Shown in pieces: positions 1 to 11,783 of a stretch of DNA of 64,000 nucleotides. The stretch lies in NCBI GenBank assembly GCA_951799445.1, contig OX637288.1, positions 27,817,288 through 27,881,287 of the forward strand. Direction: 5' to 3'. The stretch comes from Pseudisothecium myosuroides (taxonomy: Eukaryota > Streptophyta > Bryopsida > Hypnales > Lembophyllaceae). Position numbers and translations under genes: made by a program. The notes below the pieces were generated by a model. The model saw only the letters and a program-made list of their open reading frames with translations. It had not been told where the DNA came from and searched no databases. Position 1 is the first letter of the stretch, and each line of letters starts with the position of its first letter.

Positions 1-370
1 AAACGGCCCTCTAGAGGCCTCAAATGTCCCCTAATGCTAATGCTTCAAGACTAACCTATTAAAATTGTTCCTTTTCGCAATCTCAATCAATGCACCAAGT
101 TTGACCTTCAAAAATATTGTTTTATATAATAATTGATTGAAAGATATTGGTGATGAATATGATTTTAAAATATGATTGTGAAAGTATATAAGAAACATTC
201 ATGTACGTGCACATTACTCTTGTTGAAAAACACCACAACACCAAAGGCAAGCATATATCTATAAATAATTCAATGACATCTAGACTTATGACAATACAAT
301 ATCGGATTTCATTTTAGCTTTGGAAATCCTTGTTTCACTAAAACACATCTCTTCAAGACAACTAGATTAA
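1..370. other. AT-rich flank, no gene seen
   Basis: No open frame, RNA gene or element end is recognisable until the TTAA at 367-370 that borders the first hairpin element. Confidence 0.5.
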
Positions 371-1110
371 CCCCTAAAGGAAAAAGCTGCATTTTTTGGC
401 AACAAAGCGATTTTGGGCAGCTCACTACAAATGGAGTTTTTATTTTTTTTCTTTGAAAATTTTACACAACATGTGCCCAAGGAGTAGCTTTAAGGCCCAA
501 AAATTTTCATAACATTTGACTTCATAGATAAAAAGTTATTGCATGATATGTGATTTTCTTTGAACTTTGGGCAGCCCGGGCAACTTTGAAAATTTCTTTA
601 AAAATGACTTTTAAAAAAAATAAAAATTTGAAATTGGTTCTTTAGATTTATATAAGCTTGGGAAGCTTTGAATCATTCAATTTCGATCTTTGAGTCAAAA
701 GTTATGAGGAGTTTAAATTTGCGGGTAGTTATAGTTTTCAAAGACTCCATGCCTACCCGCAAACTTAAACTCCTCATAACTTTTGACTCAAAGATCGAAA
801 TTGAATGATTCAAAGCTTCCCAAGCTTATATAAGTCTAAAGAACCAATTTCAAATTTTTATTTTTTTTAAAAGTCATTTTTAAAGAAATTTTCAGAGCTG
901 CCCGGGCTACCCAAAGTTCAAAGAAAATCACATATCATGCAATAACTTTTTATCTATGAAGTCAAATGTTATGAAAATTTTTGGGCCTTAAAGCTACTCC
1001 TCGGGCACATGTTGTGTAAAATTTTCAAAGAAAAAAAATAAAAACTCCACTCGTAGTGAGTTGCCCAAAATCACTATGTTGCCAAAAAACACAGCTTGGT
1101 CCTTTAGGGG
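371..1110. mobile_element. Foldback (hairpin) element, TTAA-flanked, copy 1
   Basis: The 740-bp element starts CCCCTAAAGG and ends CCTTTAGGGG. It is bordered by TTAA on the left (367-370) and on the right (1111-1114). The left arm (371 to about 727) is repeated as its reverse complement in the right arm (about 752-1110), with a loop of about 24 bases; only scattered mismatches and small indels separate the arms. It has no coding capacity. A second copy lies at 39676-40414. TTAA target duplication with C-rich termini is the mark of piggyBac-type transposition, so I infer a non-autonomous element mobilised in trans. A transcript across it would fold into a very long hairpin. Confidence 0.85.
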
Positions 1111-3518
1111 TTAAATGAAAGTGCATACTATTAGACCAACAACCTTACAACGTGAGCGGAGAGTGTTTAGACTTGAGCGTTCACTAAGACCTTTTTACTA
1201 AAAATAGACATGTTAGAGTCCTAAAGTTCCATTGTCCCTATTGGAGGACAATATAGACTTTGGATAGGTTCCTATGAGCTCAATTTTTGGTGATTTTTTT
1301 TGAGACTTTCTTATAAGATAGAAAAATATATTAGCTTCTTAGGAATATAATTTTTATTTCAATTGGTGCTTGGTAGCAAAAGTTATGCCACAATAACTTC
1401 AAAATGAGGGAGACTAGGTAACAAAAAAAATCTACAAAAAATTGAAATAAAAATTTTAATATTTTTTTCTTGTAGATTATATTTTTGTCTAAATGGAAAG
1501 CATTGATTTATTCCATTTGGATTAGTAATGTGAAAGCTATGAAGCTTCTTGTTTTGTGGGCAATCAGAGTATCTTTTTGAAAAAAACTTTTCTTTCATTT
1601 TGAATGTTGTTCAATTTGTATGGTCGAACATCAAGAAATTTTTACCATATGATATGAGACAAGTTTAGTACAAGTCTCTACTACTAGATTCTAAGAAAAT
1701 TGTTTTTTCTGATTTCTTAGATGACTGCAATAGAAGTAGTAGTTTTGAGTGGTATTTGACTTGAAAAATGGTCTTGGGACTTTAGAGGTTAAAAATAATT
1801 AAGTATTCTTCATTTTAATTAAAATAATATTAAACCAACTAAAGAAAATCTTGTCAACAAGAATTCTTATCAAATGCACCTCAAAAAAATTGGATTACAA
1901 TTCCAAACACTTTGAAAATCAATGAATAGAAAAAAATTGGAACTTGCTTTTGGGTATTATGGAGTTTCAAATTATTATGAATAGTAGCTATAATTTTGGC
2001 AATATTATTTACGGTCCCTAGGAACCTCAAGACACATTTCAAATAATTATGGGAAAATAATCCATAGCATCTTCTCTAGAACTTTCTTTGTTGAATTGGG
2101 CCCTATTTTTTTCCCAATTTTTATTAAGGAGATTGGAAATATTTGACTGATAAAAAAAAATCTAGTGGAAGATAATTTTCATTTAACCCTTGAAAGTCGC
2201 ATGGTCTTCTGGAAGAGGAAAAGTCCCAAATTGCCAGTTTTTTAAGCATTGTCCAAAATCAAAAACTAAAACTTTTGTTTTGAATTCCAACCTTTGAAAA
2301 GTGTATTAAACAAGTAAAACAATTTGTGGAATTTTTTTAGCCCATATGACCAAGTGGATTGGAAGATTTTAGTGGAACTTTTAAGTGTAAATAAAACCTT
2401 TTTTTTCCTACAAAACAGATTCTATAGACTTCAAGCCTTCTTGGAATAAAAATTTGTGTCAACACAAAAATGAGGATCTCACCATTTTTCTCATGAAAAA
2501 TTTTAAAAGCAAATATAGAGTCTAGCTTACTCTAAATCGATCACCCTGCAATGCAAAGAGGTTAAGTGAATTGGCAATACACTAGTCATTTCTTGATGAA
2601 CTTCTCGCAATTCTCTTTCAAACACCAACGGTAGATAGAAACCAAACTGTCTTTGTACAATTAAAATTTTTTTTAATTTAAAATCCAAACGGTGAGAAGT
2701 TAGAGACAAATATTTTGGGTATGTGAAAAAAAATTCAAGAACTTTGACGTCACAAATTGCAAGATAATAGGACTTAAAGTTTTAAAAAAATGATGTTTTC
2801 AGTCTTTTAAAGCCGCCGTGACATAGCTAACAAAGTTTGACTCCTCTTAGAATGTGATTTGAGAACTAAATTTTTTTTTTGGACAATTGTAAGCCAAATT
2901 TTATATGTTACATACATGCCAAAATTTCAAAGTCGATGAAGGTTTTAGCAAAAAATGTCCAAAAGATGTCCATTTAAGGCATCATAACTTTTAATTCAGG
3001 TTTCCAATTGGAAAAAAATATGTATTTCCACTAAAGGGGTATATATTTGCACCTTGTGTCAAAACTTTGTAAACATTCGACCAAAATTGACTTCATAGGA
3101 ATCTACCTGGATTTTCAATTGTTCGTTCAATGGATAATTATCATTTAAGGGTCAAATTACCAAAAAAATTTGAAAAAATTAGCAAAATTTTCATGAAACA
3201 TCTCATAAATACGAGCGTAAATAATTGAAGGAATTTTATAAAAAATTGGAAATTCCATAATATTATTAAAAATTTGCATTTTTGCCCACAAGACTTCATT
3301 TACTCTTTGAAGGCTAGTTTAAGGGCACCTTAAAGGTAACTTTGTAGAAATTAGGCATTTGATCTTACAATGTTGTTTAGTTGAATTTGACCTTTTTAAT
3401 GTATATTTTTTATAATTATAATTTTAAAAATGATTTGATTCATTGTTAGGGTGCCAAATACTACTCCCACCTTGAATTAACTCCCATCTATCACCTGCTC
3501 CAATTGACCATTATTTAA
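1111..3518. other. Gene-free, degenerate repeat DNA
   Basis: No convincing gene. About 1130-1225 matches, inverted and diverged, a stretch near 62640-62740 (shared core GTGTTTAGACTTGAG). A TTAA-bordered right end (CTTTAGAGG, TTAA at 1789-1792) may pair with a decayed left end near 1216, giving a possible element of about 570 bp. A left end at 2187 (TTAA at 2183-2186) may pair with TTTAAGGG near 3150. Both pairings are weak. Confidence 0.4.
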
Positions 3519-3868
3519 CCCCTAAAGTTCCATGACTATATTTTCACCGAACATAAAATTTAGTAGCTAATATACACGCGTCAATTTTGTCAAAGAATTG
3601 AAGTAAGTCCACTAGCTCCAATTGTGCAAGATACTTTAAAAATTAAAATAAACCTCGTGTTCTACACCTATTGAATCAAACACACAAAAATCAAGGTTCT
3701 ACACCTATACATTGTGTGTTTTGAAATCTCAAAATACAAATGGTTTTTGTGTGAATGCAAACATTTCAAAACAAAAACAAAAACAAAAAAATCAACTAAC
3801 CAAACACTTAGCTTGCATACACACAAAAATAATTTGTATTTTGAGTTTTCAAGTGAGAAGAGAAGCTG

Positions 3869-3884
3869 TGTGTGTGTGTGTGTG

Positions 3885-3948
<64 letters not shown>
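3869..3948. repeat. Compound microsatellite (TG)n(TA)n(CA)n
   Basis: A run of TG repeats, then about 20 TA repeats, then CACACACA. The whole tract is self-complementary. It directly borders the left arm of the hairpin at 3955-4498. Reading frames through it (VYIYIY and THTHTH peptides) are artefacts of the repeat. Confidence 0.95.
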
Positions 3949-3954
3949 TTTTGG

Positions 3955-4498
3955 ATGGTAGTAGGTAAAACAACCCATGTGGGACATGTAAATTAGAATT
4001 TGTAGAAGCCTCAACCACTCATAATTAAGTCAAGAGTAGGAATTGTGTTTGAAGTAAAATTTCAGACCTCATTTAGGCATAGTAGAATAACTTTTTCAAA
4101 AAACTTTGAACTAAGAAAAGTTGATAAATGAAGATAAGTTTCATTTCAAAAAATCCGTTTGGCATTTTAAGTCTCCAATCAAAAGTTATGGACAAATTTC
4201 AGAGAGAATGTTAAAAAATGTTAAAGAAAATGTCCCTTGCAACCCTTCTTTGTAATTTTTCCATAACTTTTGATTGGAGACTCAAAATCCCAAACGGGTT
4301 TTTGAAGATGAAGCTTATCTTCATTTTATCAACTTTTCCAAGTTCAAATTTTTTGAAAAAAGTTACTCTACTATGCCTAAATGAGGTTTGAAATTTTACT
4401 TTAAACACAATTCCTACTTTTGACTTAACTATGAGTGGTTGAGAAACTACAAATTCTAATTTATTTATCCCACTTGGGATGTTCTACCTCCTACCACC
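3955..4498. repeat. Foldback element, family II, copy 1
   Basis: An inverted repeat of about 545 bp centred near 4226. The left arm reads GATGGTAGTAGGTAAAACA ... AACCACTCATAATTAAGTC ... and the right arm reads GACTTAACTATGAGTGGTT ... TACCTCCTACCACC. Internal landmarks shared with the other copies are CCTCATTTAGGCATAGTA, AACTTTGAACTAAG and TCAAAAGTTATGGACAAA. Related copies lie at 33620-36640 (interrupted), 37926-38290 and 60877-61200 (right arm only). A TATA-like stretch (AGTATATAACG) follows the right arm. Confidence 0.8.
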
Positions 4499-5695
4499 CC
4501 ATGAGTATATAACGAGTTGTCTTCTCATTGGAGAATCCAAAGTAAGATATTGATGGTGAATGGTTAGATTGCAATAGTGCACTACTCATTGAATCTTTGG
4601 ATTCTTGGCAAACCATCTTTCTCTACACATATTTGTTGAATTGTATGTTTGGTCCTAGAATTAATAAAAGAAAATGGAGCATACCATAATGTATTGCCAC
4701 TATTTTGGTACCAAATTTTACATAACTGACGAGAAGATGAATTTGGTGGATGAGGACTCCAGAGAGGAAAAGGCAGCCTCTCTGAAGGCTGTTGAATGTT
4801 ATGAAAACGCTAAAAAATTGTCATTTTTAATACAAGTACCAAATTTTTGAATTTTTTTTGACCCATGTAACCGTAGGATCTTGTAATATGTTGATTTGAG
4901 AATACGTGGTAAAAATTTCACAAATTTCCACCATGTCAACTACAAGATATAAGCATTCAAATTCACCGAAATCACTTTTGGGCCCTGTGAAAAACAGAAC
5001 AGCTGCACTTCACAAGCTCACTTTCCTATGAAAAAATGTCTAAAATGGTGGTGCTTCTTTGGATTTTTTTTCCTAGACAAGTTGGCTACATGCTTAATAA
5101 TTTTCAAATCATTTGGAGTTGCAAAACATATAGGAAAAATATAGTAAGTAGAAAAAAGTAGAGAATGATTCAAAATACAAAATTGTGAAGAATTTAGTTA
5201 TGGAATTGAAAAATGTCAATCCCAATGGTTGCAATGTTGTAATAAATAATCTACACCCTATGGTTTTATTTTTTTCAAAAAATATTGAAAATTGAGTAAA
5301 ATAAAAGACTTCAAAGTTTATTTTAGCATAGAGAATCCATAACTGCCTGCAAACAAAAATTCCTTATAACTTTTGACTCATTGATTGAAGTAGAATGATT
5401 CAAAGCTTTCTACGTATATATAACTCTAGAAAATCAATTTCAAATTTTTGTTTTTGAAGAAAGTGATTTTTTATGATCTGCTTGGACTACCCATTTACAA
5501 AAAAAAATAACATATTTGGCCATAACTTTTGATTGGTATTTCCAAATGTCATGAAATTTAGTGCATATGAAAGATATTCCTTGTCCCCACCTTTGATTAA
5601 AATTTCAGCCAAAAATATGAAAAATCTCTAGTCACATGTACCTTCCCAAAATTTCTATGTTGCAAAAAAACGCATGCTAGTCCTTTAGAGGTTAA

Positions 5696-6559
5696 ACACC
5701 CCTAAACACCTGTGTCTTAATTATCAATTGCCAAATGGATATCATTAGGGGAAAATAGAACATCAAGGCCACTACATCTAGACCACCAATCAACAAAAAT
5801 TGTTGAATATAAAAATAATATTTCGAAGAAAGCCATTTCTTGTTGACAAAGGCCATTTCTTAATGATAGACAGTCTGCCGGGTTGGACTGTTTTTTTCCC
5901 TTAAATTTTAAAATTATTTTTCAAAAAAACTATTTTTAATTCACCACATGTCTCCTCAGATACAAGGAGCCATTTCTTGTTGCTAAAGGCACCCTCTCTC
6001 TAAATTTGGGGGACATTTGAACTGCTTTTTCAAATTTAATTTTTTTCAGTTTTTTTTTTTTTTTAATTCAGCACATCATAACATTCAGTAGTAGAGAGGA
6101 CAACTGCCCTGCCTTGGAAAAAATGATGTGGAATATTCGTCACCCAAATTAGCTAAGAGGACATGGGTCAGATTTGTCAAGCTGTAACAGGCAAGCCAAG
6201 CCAAGCCAAGAATGGGTCAGAAAAATGAAAAATGGTGATGTAGTAATAACTTCATGATGTTGGTTTTATTATGCATCTGACACAAAGTGAGTTGACACTT
6301 AGTCCCATCCGTTAATTTTCTCGAACATGGCGTTTGTTCCTTTTGGAAGAGCGTATAGGTAGCTTGGAGGCTAGAGCTAGTTCAAGTCAAAGTTGTGAGT
6401 CACGTCAACATGGATGAACTTCATACATGGATGCCTTAAGAGAGCAAAGGCAACCTCTATAAAGGCTACAGAATGTTATGGACTCCTCGGATTCCAAGGA
6501 GCCATTTTTGAATTCCAATGGATCGTGCATCTATTTATTGAGGGAGGGAATATTTAAAG
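5696..6559. other. Gene-free spacer
   Basis: AT-rich sequence with phrases such as AGCCATTTCTTGTTG that are shared with the tandem array that follows, so it may be a decayed outlier of that array. No gene is supported. Confidence 0.4.
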
Positions 6560-7620
6560 GTGTTTGGTTTTTTGTGAGGTCCCTCCAAGCCAAAGGAAGG
6601 CTCCTTATAAGCCAATGAAGGAGCTCCTTGTAAGGTTTTTTTTGGTAGGTCTTTACATAGATTCTTGGTGCCATAGAAGGTTTATAGAATGGAAGGAATC
6701 ATTTCTTAGTACCAAGGGACTCTTCCTTAATTTTTCTAGTGTGCCATTAGATAGACTATTGGTGCCATAGAAGGCTTTTCAAATCCAAAGAGCCATTTCT
6801 TGGTGCAAAGGACCCTCCCTTAATTTTTTTGGTATGTCATTTGATAGACTCTTGGTGCCATAAAAGGCTCTTCAAATTTGAGAAGTTATTTCTTGGAGCC
6901 TAGGATCCTCCCTCAATTGTTTTGGTATGGCATTAGATAGCCTCTTGGTACTATAGAAGGCTCCTCAATCCAAAGAGCCATTTTTAGTACCAAGTGACTT
7001 TCCCTTAATTTTTTGGTATGTCATTAGATTAGATAGACTCTTGGTGCCATAGAAGGCTCTTTGTATCTGAGAAGTCATTTCTTGGTGCAAAGGATTCTCC
7101 CTTAATTTATTTAGGTGTCATTTGAAAGACTTTTTGGTTGTTTGTTAAAGTCTCTTGGTGCTATGGAAGGATCTCTTGGATCCTAGGAAAATCCCCTTTA
7201 ATTATTTTAGGCTTGTCATTAGAAGGATTTTTGATTTTTGAGAAGGTTCTTGGGAGCCAAAAGAAGGCTTCTCGAACGGAGGAGCCATTTTTGGTACCAA
7301 GGGACTTTTTCTATTTTTAGGTGTCATTTGAGAGACTCTTGGTTCTTTGTTAAAGTTTCTTGGATCCTACGAACCTCCCTTGGTACTTATAGAATCTTTC
7401 TTTAAAAAAATTTGGTTGTCTTCAAAAAGATACGTAGTTCTTTGTGAAAGGCTCCTAGTGCAATGGGAGAGTCTCTAGTTTCCTAGGAACCTACCTTGGT
7501 GCTAAGGGACCTTCCCTCAAAAAAATTGGGGTGTCATTTGAATTTTTTTAGTTATTTGTGAAAGGCTCAAGGTGGCAAGAAAGGGGCTTTCAGAACCTAG
7601 GGACGCTTTCTTGGTGCAAT
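6560..7620. repeat. Degenerate tandem array, unit about 94 bp
   Basis: The phrase CTTGGTGCCATAGAAGG recurs at about 6662, 6756, 6850, 6942, 7038 and 7151, followed each time by AAGAGCCATTTCTTGGTGC-like and CCCTTAATTTTTTTGG-like phrases. Spacing is about 94 bp, widening to about 110 in the right part where units are more eroded. Two short open frames here (68 and 60 codons) follow the repeat and are not genes. Confidence 0.8.
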
Positions 7621-7880
7621 AGTTCCACTTAAAAATGCACAATTTTGTGTAATAATTTAAGTACCTTCTTGTGTTTTTTTAAGTACAAAAGTTTAATAGA
7701 ATCAAATTTTTTATTTTAAATTAGGCCTTAATGTTGTTATATATATCAAATATAAGATTTTATTACGCTTTATCCTTCTAATATATTTCAATGAACATTT
7801 TCTTTTGAGAATATAATTTCTAATTTAAATTTTTCTTCTACTAAAATACATCTAATTAAAGATATATTTTTTAATATATA

Positions 7881-8415
7881 CTCCCTCTATCCCACTAAAA
7901 AACTCCATTTTTAGATTTTGATTGTTGGGTAAATGTTGGCTATATTAAACGACCTCGTGGAGGCAAGTCAAGTGATTAGGAAGCTTTATTTGCCAAGAAA
8001 GCTTGGCCTTGGCCATATGAAATACCTTAGACTCATTGTGCTTCCTTAGACAATAGTATTGACAATGGATTTGGTGACCACTTCAACACTTTGAAGAGTT
8101 GTTCTTGAAGTGGTGTAGGGATCTTTGTTGTGGGTATTTAGGTTGTAGTAGATGGTTCTAGAATCCCAATGTTGCTACCAACATTTAAACCATCAAGAAT
8201 AATGGAGCTGGCAGCTTTCACAAATTTTGTCAAAAACGATACTTTCCGCATGGATTATGGACGCCTAAACAATGGTGCCTAAGTTGGAGATTTTGCAGAG
8301 ATCTAAAGGATGGGTTGCTAGATTTCAAATGCATGTATCACTATCAGAAAGACCAAAAATGTAGTTAATCCATTGTGGGGAAGATTTTTGGAGTTTTTTA
8401 GTGGGACAAAGGGAG
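7881..8415. mobile_element. Stowaway/mariner-type MITE
   Basis: The left terminus CTCCCTCTATCCCACTAAA and the right terminus TTTAGTGGGACAAAGGGAG are inverted repeats of about 26 bp. They are flanked by TA on both sides (7879-7880 and 8416-8417). The CTCCCTC terminus with a TA target duplication is the hallmark of plant Stowaway elements (Tc1/mariner superfamily). At 535 bp it is longer than most Stowaways, so it may be an internally deleted mariner-like element. I see no transposase motif in the interior. Confidence 0.85.
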
Positions 8416-9425
8416 TATATAATTTTATTTTCACATTTTTTCAAAATGAATATCACTAAGCCCTTCATTGATGTAAGATGCACACTATGTATTAATTTTG
8501 TATCAAAAAAATACTCTTTTCCTATAAAAATATATATGAAATTCAAAACTGTAGTCCCCATGTCCCTTAAAACATGTAAAAAATTTTCTTTAAAATATCA
8601 AAAGTAGATAATATTCATAAAAATTGATATATAAATATTTAAACCTATAGGAAAAAAAACTAATGAAATTGATAAATGTTTTGAAAATGAAATAATGGCA
8701 AAGTTGCCCTTAAAAAATTTCAATAAAGCCCTCACTTAGATTGGCTCCTTTGATTGTAAACATACCCTTTAGGATCATATCTTTTGCTCTTTTCTTAGCA
8801 ATAATTCCAATTACTCTTAGACAATGTCATTCTTTTGGCAAGACACTTCAAAGAAGGTGTACACATTAGTATGGCATCCTTCAAATGTCCACTCAAAATT
8901 TTTTTCCTTGCTTTATCTAGTATTTAATTAATTTTAACCTTGGTGTTTCAACTACTCTTGTTCTTATCTATGAATGTTTTGACCCCATGAATATTCATTC
9001 AACTCCAACTAATGACAAATTAGACCAAGTGTGGGTCTTAAAGCTTAGTCAAGCAAACCATGTTTCTACTAGTAATTAACCAATGTCCATGAACTTTATG
9101 AGGGTGAAGGAAAAATCATAAAAATTTTGGTAGAAGTTCAATCCAAAAATGAGAAAAATCTAGGAAGAAACATGAAAGAAATTTGAAGACACATACAAAA
9201 AGAGCAAGAGGAAGGATTGGGTTGCATCATGTAACCGTGTCACATAAATATGTTACTTCCTCAAGGAGTTAAGGATCCTTGAATCTTAATTTCTTCTATA
9301 AAAATCTATCTTATTTTTATGAAGAGATCATTCTATTCTTCTTCTTCTTATATTCTTTTGAAAAGATTAGTTGAATGTTGAATTTATATGTGAGGTAAAT
9401 TTATATGTTCTAAGTTGTGTCTTAA
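8416..9425. other. Gene-free spacer
   Basis: AT-rich, with no open frame worth reporting and no repeat end that I recognise before the TTAA at 9422-9425. Confidence 0.4.
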
Positions 9426-10315
9426 CCCCTAAAGTCCCAAGGCCATTTTTTCATCAAAAAACACTCAAAACTGCCATTTCTAATGCAAAGAGCAAAAAAA
9501 ATTAATTTTTTTCTTCCATATCTAACCATAGGATCTTGCATTAGACTATTATAAAATTGTATGGAAGAAATTTCAAAAACTTTAACTGTGAAGGTTGAAA
9601 GATATTTGCATTTAAAGTGAAGAAAGCAAGTTTTTTGTTACTCGGTTCGACTAGATTTTTTGAATCTTCTTAACTTAAATTATTTGCACTAATATTTTGA
9701 ATCTTGAAATTTTGAAATTTTAAAAATAGAATTAAAAATCTAAAAAAAAATTCTAAGAATTTTTTTAAATTTTCATTATTAAGTAGAAGAAGGTTCAAAA
9801 AAATAAATTGTTAGTAGCTCTGAGATGGAATTGAAACACAATAATTCAACACCGATGAGATTGTTCTAGCAAGCAAATTTAACCTTGTCTAACAACTTTT
9901 TTTGAAAACTTGTTAAAATTTCATTCAAAAATGAATTCTATCATTTATTTTTTCAAGAAAATGATTTGATTGTCCAAAAAACAAGATTGTCCCTAGCTTT
10001 CTCATCACTACAGTAGTCTAAATAGAATGAATGAAAGCTTTACATATAGACAAAAATATAATCTTTGAAAAAATTAAAAATTAAAAAAATTCTAATTTTT
10101 TATGGGTTTTTTTGTGCTGCTCCAAGAATTGTTTTTTAGACTTAGAGTGGCATAACTTTTGTTCCTGGGCAATGACTGAAAAAAATTATATTCCCCCAAA
10201 AGCTAATGTGATTTCCTATCTTCAAGAAAGAATTCAAAAAATCATGTAAAAAATTGACGTCACACAAGCCTATCAAAATCCCAAATGTGCCCTACAAGGA
10301 CTGGGACTTGAGGAG
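9426..10315. mobile_element. Degenerate TTAA-flanked CCCCTAAAG element
   Basis: The left end CCCCTAAAGTCCCAAGGCC is preceded by TTAA (9422-9425). The proposed right end, GGGACTTGAGGAG followed by TCAA, is an eroded version of CTTTAGGGG-TTAA. The interior shares the CATAACTTTTG and AATGAAAGCTTT phrases seen in the hairpin arms. There is no coding capacity. The left end is convincing; the right end is tentative. Confidence 0.5.
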
Positions 10316-11147
10316 TCAACGCACATGATTGAGGTTTTATAAACTAATATACAATGTAAAAAATTCAAGATTTTAGCTCATAGCTAATTGGAATTTCTAT
10401 GGATTGAATCTATTTCTCTCAATTAGCAACATGTCGGTTCTTTTAGATGCCAACATGTAATTAGCACTCATAAATGTTGATGTTAGCATAGGAATAAATT
10501 CAAGTCAACCATTGACCTTAGTAATGCTTGAAAGGAATTACAGATATTAATTGGAAATGGCACCTTCCTTGAAATGATTTCATAATACCATGTAAATACA
10601 AGTCTACAATTTCTAAAAATCTCTCTACCTTTGATGTAAGGTAAGGACATCAATCTTCATCTTAAACAATTGAGTTTTTAGTCCCATCCAATAGTCATCC
10701 ATCATCCAATGCAATGAAAAATAGGTGTATTTCATCCAAAAAATTCAACTACAAAAAATTCATCCAAATCCATTCATCTCCATCCATCCTCTTTAATCTC
10801 ATTAATAGCCATATGTTTTTATTCAAAACCACAGACACAAGCATCTTATGGTGAATTTTTTAAATTTTTCACAAGCTTTCTGAAAATGGTCACCGCTCAC
10901 TGCTTATACTTTAGCAACCCTATTGCATTTAAAAGGTGCACATTTCATGCTCTCATCTTCCCTGTTATTTTTAAAAATATGTAATGAATACAACATTTGA
11001 CTTGTGGTTAGAATGTTTTGGTGGGTCACCATGAAAACTATTGCACTAATGCTTGTAGATGATCCAATCATTTAACTAATTCTGGACTTATCCAGAAATT
11101 ATGGACAAATTTTTGTAATTGAAAATGTATCGGCCGGCCGCCGACAC

Positions 11148-11157
11148 TTGTGTGTGT

Positions 11158-11206
<49 letters not shown>
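11148..11206. repeat. (GT)n microsatellite
   Basis: A run of more than 20 GT units, broken once by GGTG at its start. The surrounding 10316-11783 shows no gene; the 64-codon frame beginning in the repeat (VCVCVC) is an artefact. Confidence 0.95.
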
Positions 11207-11209
<3 letters not shown>

Positions 11210-11783
11210 GTAAGACCATGGCAAAAACCAAGCTCAAACCAAGCTGATGGAATGTCATATCATGTATGTAGTAATGGCTACAAAGAAAAAATTAGAAAAA
11301 GCAAGGTGGAAGAGCAAGGTGGAATGCCGATGTGTTTGAAATGAGAAAAGCAAGGGAGAATTGTTCTTCATGTAGATATTGCCCTTCCTTTAATGCAATT
11401 AGTTGTAGATAGTTATAATCCCAATATAAATAATAGTCTTGCATGGTCTTGTTCATCAATTCTTTCTTTTCATAGTATGCATGGTATAGTGGGGTTTCTT
11501 ACTTTTAGTTGACATTCAAGGAATTTTTCCTTGTATCAATGATGCTATTGCGTGAGCATGAAAATGCAAGCATGTGAACATTGAGCACATGCATAAATAG
11601 ATTTTTTTACAACCATTAAAGGTGCTTATACATAAACATCTATAATATAGGTATTTATGACATAGTTATACTATAATCATAGAAGGTTTCTATAATATAG
11701 ATACCTATAACATAGGTGTGTAGTCTTTTAGGCTCATATGTTCACAATTCTAGGTTCACAGTTCTAGTTTCACGATTCTAGGT

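Larger units (their letters stand above)
3519..5691. mobile_element. Long TTAA-flanked CCCCTAAAG element, carrying a second hairpin
   Basis: The left end CCCCTAAAGTTCC is preceded by TTAA (3515-3518). The right end GTCCTTTAGAGG is followed by TTAA (5692-5695). The last 370 bp (about 5330-5691) resemble one arm of the hairpin element at 371-1110, in the same orientation as its right arm, so this looks like a linear relative of the hairpins. Inside it sit a microsatellite (3869-3948) and a different foldback element (3955-4498). No transposase frame is visible. The TTAA at both ends is exact; one terminal base differs. Confidence 0.6.

Noticed and set aside
3668..4018. 116-codon and similar frames through the microsatellite
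   Set aside because: The peptides are YIYIYI or THTHTH runs read from TA and CA repeats.
6560..7620. CRISPR-like repeat array
   Set aside because: Units are contiguous and degenerate with no unique spacers, in a plant nuclear context.
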